A stretch of DNA of 64,000 nucleotides, taken from the NCBI GenBank assembly GCA_001604105.1, contig LVAQ01000013.1:124001-188000 (forward strand). Reading direction: 5' to 3'. Origin of the DNA: Clostridiales bacterium Firm_11. GTDB taxonomy: Bacteria; Bacillota; Clostridia; Christensenellales; Aristaeellaceae. The position numbers were made by a program, and so were the translations under genes. The notes beneath the pieces are model-generated. The model did no database searches, was not told where the DNA came from, and was given only the letters and a program-made list of their open reading frames with translations. Of the stretch, positions 59,600-64,000 are shown piece by piece (position 1 is the stretch's first letter; every line of letters begins with the position of its first letter).

Positions 59600-60136
59600 A
59601 TGAAGAAAAACGATTTGATTATCCTCGTGTTGGTTTTAACAGTCGCAGGTGTTTTGTACCTCCTGTCCCAAACCACAAACTTCACTACGCACAAAACCCC
59701 CACACAGGCAATTGCCGCGCTGCCATTGTCCGAAACTGATCAAGAACCGCTTCCTGACGATGCACAGGCTTCGCAACAACCGCAAGATAGCCCGCATCCT
59801 GCTGCAACCCTCGCCCCTGCCGATTGCTATTTGCTCGTGACCATCGGGGATGTGGTGTTTGAACCCTATCCCATGCTCACAGAAACCGACCTTCCCATAA
59901 CGCAGGTGGATGGCCAAACCAATACGGTGCATATCTCGCCAACTGGGTTTTACATGGCGCATGCCAGCTGTGCTAATCAGGAATGCGTTCATCAGGGCGA
60001 AGTAACGCTTACAAACAGAGATTACCGCCTGCTAGGCAATCAGGTTATTTGTTTGCCGAATCAAGTGATGCTGCAATTGCTCTCCCCAGAGGAAGCGGCC
60101 ATTGTTTGGGGAAACGCGCATCAGGCGCAGGACTAG
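59600..60136 (+). CDS. Membrane-anchored NusG-II-domain protein
   Basis: 178 residues. One N-terminal transmembrane helix (LIILVLVLTVAGVLYLLS), a Pro/Gln-rich linker, then a NusG domain II-like beta barrel (about 85-170). The barrel contains ASCANQECVHQGE and VICLPNQVML, the two-part Cys signature of this exported family. It is not the transcription factor NusG. In Clostridia these genes often accompany FMN-binding or flavin-transfer genes, and an exported FMN/FAD enzyme lies 1.4 kb downstream. AGGAG lies 12 nt before the ATG. Exact role unknown. Confidence 0.82.
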   Translation: MKKNDLIILVLVLTVAGVLYLLSQTTNFTTHKTPTQAIAALPLSETDQEPLPDDAQASQQPQDSPHPAATLAPADCYLLVTIGDVVFEPYPMLTETDLPITQVDGQTNTVHISPTGFYMAHASCANQECVHQGEVTLTNRDYRLLGNQVICLPNQVMLQLLSPEEAAIVWGNAHQAQD

Positions 60137-60648
60137 GCTAGCCGAACCCATCGCGCTTTGCAGTTTACTCACCAGTTTTATGCCTTCCCTTGGTTGCCTT
60201 GAAGTATCCTACCCCCTTTGGCAGGCTAAGGCGGTATATAACAGAGATTGGCCTGCTCCGCAGCGTTGCGTGGCTTGTATCCTCCAGCACGGGCATTATG
60301 TACCTGCTGCGGGTGCTCAATGTACGACTGCACGGCATTCTGTGAGGTGCCGTTACCCTTTATGTTCGATCTTGTTATCGATGAATTGATCAGTTTCAAT
60401 GATGTGGTTCCTTCACAAAGCAAATCAAGGGTGAAAGCATGCATAACGCTGAGTTCCCACCTATCGGGCAGGTGCTTTAGCTATGATTCTGCTTCACATC
60501 TCTATACCGCATACGTGTATGCTTCACTGCTGTTGCATGGTGTGCTACAGGCTGAAAAGAGTGTGCTCACCATGCTGGTGTGCAAAAACATACACACAGG
60601 ATGGATGATTCAGTCAACAGACTCCTAAATGTTTGAAACGGAGGAAGC
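60137..60648. other. Intergenic region of 512 bp, no supported gene
   Basis: Open frames on both strands here lack ribosome sites and recognisable products. Nothing else was seen apart from the ribosome site GGAGG of the MerR gene. Confidence 0.4.
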
Positions 60649-61464
60649 ATGAGATACCGGATCAGTGAGTTTTGCAGACTTTTGGGCGTTTCCACGGATA
60701 CATTGCGTTATTACGAACGGTGTAAACTAATCACCACCGAAAAGGATCCGGATAACCAATACCGTTCATTTTCAAGAGAGGACGGGTTGGCCATTTGGAA
60801 CCTGCACATGCTGCGCAGTATGGACATGAGTTGCAATGATATCCGGCAATTGCGCCTGAAGGCAGATTATGAATCCCAAACGAACTACCTGCACCAGCGC
60901 GCCGATGAACTGGCTGTTGTGATTGATAAATTGATGGCTAAACACAAGCGTTTATTGCAACTGGCACAGCTCCACGCATTGGCAAATGATGTTGGCATCG
61001 TTCGGTTGCTGCCGGAAAGCAGCGCGCATTGGGCGTTGTATGTGTTGGGCGATGGCTGTGCTGAAGCAGCGACCTCTGCGAAGGAAACAGCGCATTGGGT
61101 AGATTGCCTGCCCTTTACGTATTTTTCCCTTGAGATATCGGAAAGCAGCCTGCTTACGCCCACCAAAAAGCTTCAAATACGAATCGGATTGGGCATTCTC
61201 GCGGAGAACGTTCTCCCCGCTGGCTTAACCCTCTGTGCTGATGCCATATACACGCCGCCGCAAAAGCAAGTCTGCATGGTTATACGCACACACGACGTTT
61301 TCAAAATCTCTCATCGCGATCTGAAGCCCCTGTATGCTTACATTGCAGAGAATCAACTGCACATTGCCGGGCCTGCTACAGGCCGTATTCTGAACTCCGA
61401 TGGTCATATGATCAAGCCGGAGTATCGCGTTGTACTGGGCATTCCCGTTGCAGATTTGTCATAA
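60649..61464 (+). CDS. MerR-family regulator with effector domain
   Basis: 271 residues. N-terminal MerR domain: RISEFCRLLGVSTDTLRYYE, then NQYRSFSREDGLAIWNLHML. A coiled-coil dimer helix (about 75-115) and a C-terminal effector domain of about 150 residues follow, with a beta-rich pattern like GyrI-type ligand domains. No metal-binding Cys cluster is seen, so a small organic ligand is more likely. The next promoter, 16 bp past its stop, has the MerR layout, so it probably controls the exported flavin reductase. Confidence 0.9.
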   Translation: MRYRISEFCRLLGVSTDTLRYYERCKLITTEKDPDNQYRSFSREDGLAIWNLHMLRSMDMSCNDIRQLRLKADYESQTNYLHQRADELAVVIDKLMAKHKRLLQLAQLHALANDVGIVRLLPESSAHWALYVLGDGCAEAATSAKETAHWVDCLPFTYFSLEISESSLLTPTKKLQIRIGLGILAENVLPAGLTLCADAIYTPPQKQVCMVIRTHDVFKISHRDLKPLYAYIAENQLHIAGPATGRILNSDGHMIKPEYRVVLGIPVADLS

Positions 61465-61479
61465 ATTTAACAAAATCAC

Positions 61480-61510
61480 TTGACCTTGGAGCGACACCAA
61501 GGTTTACAAT
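61480..61510 (+). promoter_or_regulatory. MerR-type promoter: 19-bp spacer with inverted repeat
   Basis: TTGACC (61480-61485) and TACAAT (61505-61510) are separated by 19 bp, the over-long spacing that MerR activators correct by twisting DNA. A perfect inverted repeat, ACCTTGG (61483-61489) and CCAAGGT (61497-61503), fills the spacer. This is direct support for control by the MerR protein encoded just upstream. Confidence 0.85.
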
Positions 61511-61564
61511 AAGGTAGTTGTTTCGCAATTCTGTGAAACCGATATTGTAAGGAGGAAAACTCTC

Positions 61565-63454
61565 ATGCGCAAAACATTATCAATGATTCTTGCCGTCGTG
61601 CTGGTTGGCTGCATGTTTGCCGCGCCAGCAATGGCTGCGACGTACACCGCGGGAACCTACACCGCGAGTGCTCCCGGTAATAATGGCCCTGTTGAAGTAA
61701 CCGTAACCGTGAGTGACAGCGCAATTACCGCTGTCGAGGTGACCGCCCATGTCGAAACCGCTGGTTTGAGCGATCGCCCCATTGCGGATATCCCCGCCGC
61801 CATTGTGGAACATCAATCCTTGGCGATTGACGCCATCTCTGGCGCGACCTATACCTCGCAGGCCATTTTGGACGCAACGGCAGATGCGCTTACCCAGGCG
61901 GGTGGCGACGTAGCCGCGCTTTTGGCCGTAGCGGTATCACAGGATCCCGTAGAGGATGTTGAAGCAACCTACGATGTTGTGATCGTCGGCGGCGGCGGCG
62001 CTGGTCTGTCTGCGGCACTTGCAGCCAAAGAAGTAGGCGCGAGCGTTGTGATCGTCGAGAAAGCCGGCTCTCTGGGCGGCAACTCGCTTCTGGCGGGCGG
62101 CGCTTTCAACGCATGCGACCCCGAACGCCAAGCCAATGTAGAAATGAGCGACTCCCTCATGGCGGAGCTCAACCACTATCTGGAGCTTAACGAAGAAGAC
62201 TTCGGTTCTTTTGCGGGCGTGCTGAGCACTGTCAAGGAGCAGATTAATACCTACCTTGCAGGCGATACCTCCAAGCTGTTTGACAGCCCTGAACTGCACA
62301 TGCTGCACGTTTATATCGGCGGCAAACGCACAGGTCTTGACGGCACAGTAATTGAGCCTGACCTTGCCTTGACTGAAGTGTTTGCGAATAACGCGATGGA
62401 TTCGCTGAACTGGGCCAGTAGCTATGGCGTGGAATGGCGCGATCAGATCAGCACTGTTCTGGGCGCTATGTGGCCGCGCACGCACGGTGTTGCCAGCGAA
62501 AAGATCACCGTTACGTTTGAGCGTGCCGCGCGTGAAGCCGGTGTTGACATCATGGTTGATACCCGTGCCAATGAAATCATCCTAGAGGATGGCAGAGTGG
62601 TCGGCATCAAGGCTACCACCACAGCAGGCGCCAATGTGCTGCTGCACGCCAACAAGGGCGTTATCCTTGCGACGGGCGGTTATGCTGCCAATGCGCCTAT
62701 GGTTGTGCAATACAATAACTATTGGGAAGGTCTGGCCGATACCATGCCTTCCACCAACGCGCCCACGATTACTGGTGACGGCATCGTGATGGCGGAAGCC
62801 GTAGGTGCGGAACTCAAAGGCATGGGTTATGCCCAGCTGATGCCTTCCTCCCATCCCGTTGATGGCTCCCTGTTCAGTGGCATTTGGGGCAGCGCGGAAA
62901 CACAGGTGTTTGTGAACAAAGAAGGCAAACGCTATGTTAATGAGTATTCCGAGCGGGATGTACTCTCCAAGGCAGCGCTCTTGCAGCCGGATAAACTGTT
63001 CTTCATCATCTGCGATAACAAGATCGCGAAAAACGCCGATGTGGCTGGCATGGAAGCTGCCGGCAACGTGGTATCTGCCGATACATTGGAAGAGCTTGCA
63101 AACAAGCTGGGTATTCCCGCGGATACATTCGTTGCTGAGATCGAGCGCTACAACAGCTTCGTGGATCAGCAGGAAGATGCAGACTTCGGCAAAGCCTTCT
63201 TCGGCGAGAAGATTGACGAAGCGCCCTTTGTAGCGACGCCGCGTTCTCCCTCGCTGCATCACACGATGGGCGGCGTAGCCGTCGATACCCAGACGCGTGT
63301 GCTGGATGCCAACGGCGAAGTGATCCCGGGCTTCTACGCCGCGGGTGAAGTGACTGGTGGCTTGCATGCAGGCAACCGTCTTGGCGGTAACGCCATGACT
63401 GACTTCCTTGTGTTCGGCCGCATTGCCGGAACCAATGCCGCCAGCGCAGAGTAA
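61565..63454 (+). CDS. Exported FMN-binding, FAD-dependent fumarate-reductase-like flavoprotein
   Basis: 629 residues. Signal peptide (MRKTLSMILAVVLVGCMFAA; the Cys could also be a lipobox). The FMN-binding domain (about 25-120) has AISGATYTSQA, where Thr95 is the expected site for covalent FMN added by ApbE. The FAD domain starts VVIVGGGGAGLSAALAA near residue 140 and ends YAAGEVTGGLHAGNRLGGNA, as in flavocytochrome c/urocanate reductase. HHTMGGVAVD lies in the catalytic region. It probably passes electrons to an external acceptor such as fumarate or a related enoate; the acceptor is unknown. AAGGAGG lies upstream. Confidence 0.92.
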   Translation: MRKTLSMILAVVLVGCMFAAPAMAATYTAGTYTASAPGNNGPVEVTVTVSDSAITAVEVTAHVETAGLSDRPIADIPAAIVEHQSLAIDAISGATYTSQAILDATADALTQAGGDVAALLAVAVSQDPVEDVEATYDVVIVGGGGAGLSAALAAKEVGASVVIVEKAGSLGGNSLLAGGAFNACDPERQANVEMSDSLMAELNHYLELNEEDFGSFAGVLSTVKEQINTYLAGDTSKLFDSPELHMLHVYIGGKRTGLDGTVIEPDLALTEVFANNAMDSLNWASSYGVEWRDQISTVLGAMWPRTHGVASEKITVTFERAAREAGVDIMVDTRANEIILEDGRVVGIKATTTAGANVLLHANKGVILATGGYAANAPMVVQYNNYWEGLADTMPSTNAPTITGDGIVMAEAVGAELKGMGYAQLMPSSHPVDGSLFSGIWGSAETQVFVNKEGKRYVNEYSERDVLSKAALLQPDKLFFIICDNKIAKNADVAGMEAAGNVVSADTLEELANKLGIPADTFVAEIERYNSFVDQQEDADFGKAFFGEKIDEAPFVATPRSPSLHHTMGGVAVDTQTRVLDANGEVIPGFYAAGEVTGGLHAGNRLGGNAMTDFLVFGRIAGTNAASAE

Positions 63455-63473
63455 CACATACCCAACAATCATC

Positions 63474-63507
63474 GGCTGCCGCATCTTTGGTGCGGCAGCC
63501 TCTTTTT
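63474..63507 (+). terminator. Rho-independent terminator after the flavoprotein gene
   Basis: A perfect 10-bp GC-rich stem (63474-63483 and 63491-63500), 7-nt loop, then TCTTTTT. Confidence 0.88.
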
Positions 63508-63667
63508 GTAAACGACGAGATAAAGAAGTGATTTCCTGTCCAGCTTAAGAGATGAAAACCTTGGGTAGCCATGGCAAAAGCCGAGTGATCTACATAAAAG
63601 CACCTCTCGCAAGCGAACACACCACACGTCGCGCGATGATACGAGGGTTGCTTACGCCCCAAGTAAT

Positions 63668-63720
63668 CTTCACAACAGCCGCGGGTTGCGCAACGATAAG
63701 ACGGCATGGCTGTTGTGAAG
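63668..63720. repeat. 13-bp perfect inverted repeat with 27-nt loop
   Basis: CTTCACAACAGCC at 63668-63680 and its complement at 63708-63720. There is no T-run in either direction. Origin unknown; possibly a small mobile-element end or a structured RNA. Confidence 0.5.
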
Positions 63721-63864
63721 GTATTCACCCTGCATCAAATGGGTACGCCGAAGCCATAGCAATTAGGCTACCATAGCTCATTATGCCGCGAATAGTCGTT
63801 TACAGCGTTTCCCTTCAACAATCCAGATGAAACGCTCGATAGCACACTTGGTCAAAATTTCTCC

Positions 63865-63893
63865 TTGACAAACTTCTGCGAAATGCGTATCAT
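63865..63893 (+). promoter_or_regulatory. Promoter of the right-edge LacI-family gene
   Basis: TTGACA (63865-63870), 17-bp spacer, TATCAT (63888-63893). Confidence 0.7.
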
Positions 63894-63944
63894 GTGATTA
63901 CTGAAACGGTTAAGTAATTGCCACGATGAAATGGAGGCGCATAC

Positions 63945-64000
63945 GTGCGGCGCGCAAGCATAAAAGATGTAGCCAAGGCAGCAGGCGTTTCCACCTCTAC
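63945..64000 (+). CDS. LacI-family regulator, N-terminus only (cut by window edge)
   Basis: A GTG at 63945, 7 nt after GGAGG, opens a frame reading MRRASIKDVAKAAGVSTST. This is the unmistakable first helix-turn-helix of LacI-family proteins. The rest lies outside the window. Confidence 0.85.
   Translation, partial: MRRASIKDVAKAAGVSTS

Larger units (their letters stand above)
63508..63944. other. Intergenic region before the LacI-family gene
   Basis: No gene supported. It contains a 13-bp inverted repeat (63668-63720) and the promoter at 63865-63893. Confidence 0.45.

Noticed and set aside
60248-60628. 126-codon open frame and an opposing minus-strand frame at 60226-60444
   Set aside because: No ribosome site and no recognisable product; Cys-rich composition looks like chance reading of non-coding DNA.

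Overview
The window looks like a chromosomal segment of an anaerobic, fairly high-GC member of the Bacillota (Clostridia-like). The reasons are strong GGAGG ribosome sites, sigma-A promoters, an L10 leader, RqcH, the NifS/NifU/Rrf2 set, sortase and WxL surface proteins, and a c-di-GMP-I riboswitch. No genus can be named from sequence alone.

Left part (1-10.3 kb): the N-terminus of a secreted Pro/Thr-rich SH3-like protein runs off the left edge. It is followed by a four-gene glycosyltransferase operon on the minus strand. A divergent plus-strand operon (FdtA-like ketoisomerase, DegT-type aminotransferase, beta-helix acyltransferase) should make an N-acylated 3-amino-3,6-dideoxyhexose nucleotide sugar. 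A membrane GGDEF diguanylate cyclase lies beyond it.

Surface locus (10.3-29.9 kb, all minus strand): a 4327-residue LPVTG-anchored protein built from nested DUF11-type repeats, a regulator combining PAS-like domains, a degenerate GGDEF and a SARP-like winged helix, a histidine kinase/response regulator pair, and a sortase. The promoters of the giant protein, the sortase and the regulator share four-copy 11-bp-period direct repeats just upstream of the -10 box. That is the layout SARP-type activators bind, so I infer one regulon.

Metabolic part (29.9-39.5 kb): a small hypothetical gene, a TetR gene with an operator in its promoter, an aldo/keto reductase with an Fe-S tail, and a LacI-controlled arabinoside operon (binding protein, two permeases, GH51, GH43). 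A frameshifted transposase scrap and tRNA-Ser(GGA) follow.

Housekeeping part (39.6-54.1 kb): GNAT and RqcH; an RNase PH-RdgB fusion with a YfcE-type phosphodiesterase; Rrf2-NifS-NifU; HflX with a JAMM-like N-domain; two VanY-like peptidases, ParA, ParB and a third VanY-like protein that lacks the metal ligands; then rplJL with its leader.

Right part (54.1-64 kb): a c-di-GMP-I riboswitch heads a three-gene WxL/WxLIP surface operon. Then come an Eis-like acetyltransferase, a NusG-II-domain exported protein, a MerR regulator, and an exported FMN/FAD reductase whose promoter has the classic 19-bp MerR spacer and inverted repeat. The window ends in the first codons of a LacI-family gene.

Two surface-display programmes therefore sit in one window, one apparently under a SARP-like activator and one under c-di-GMP.
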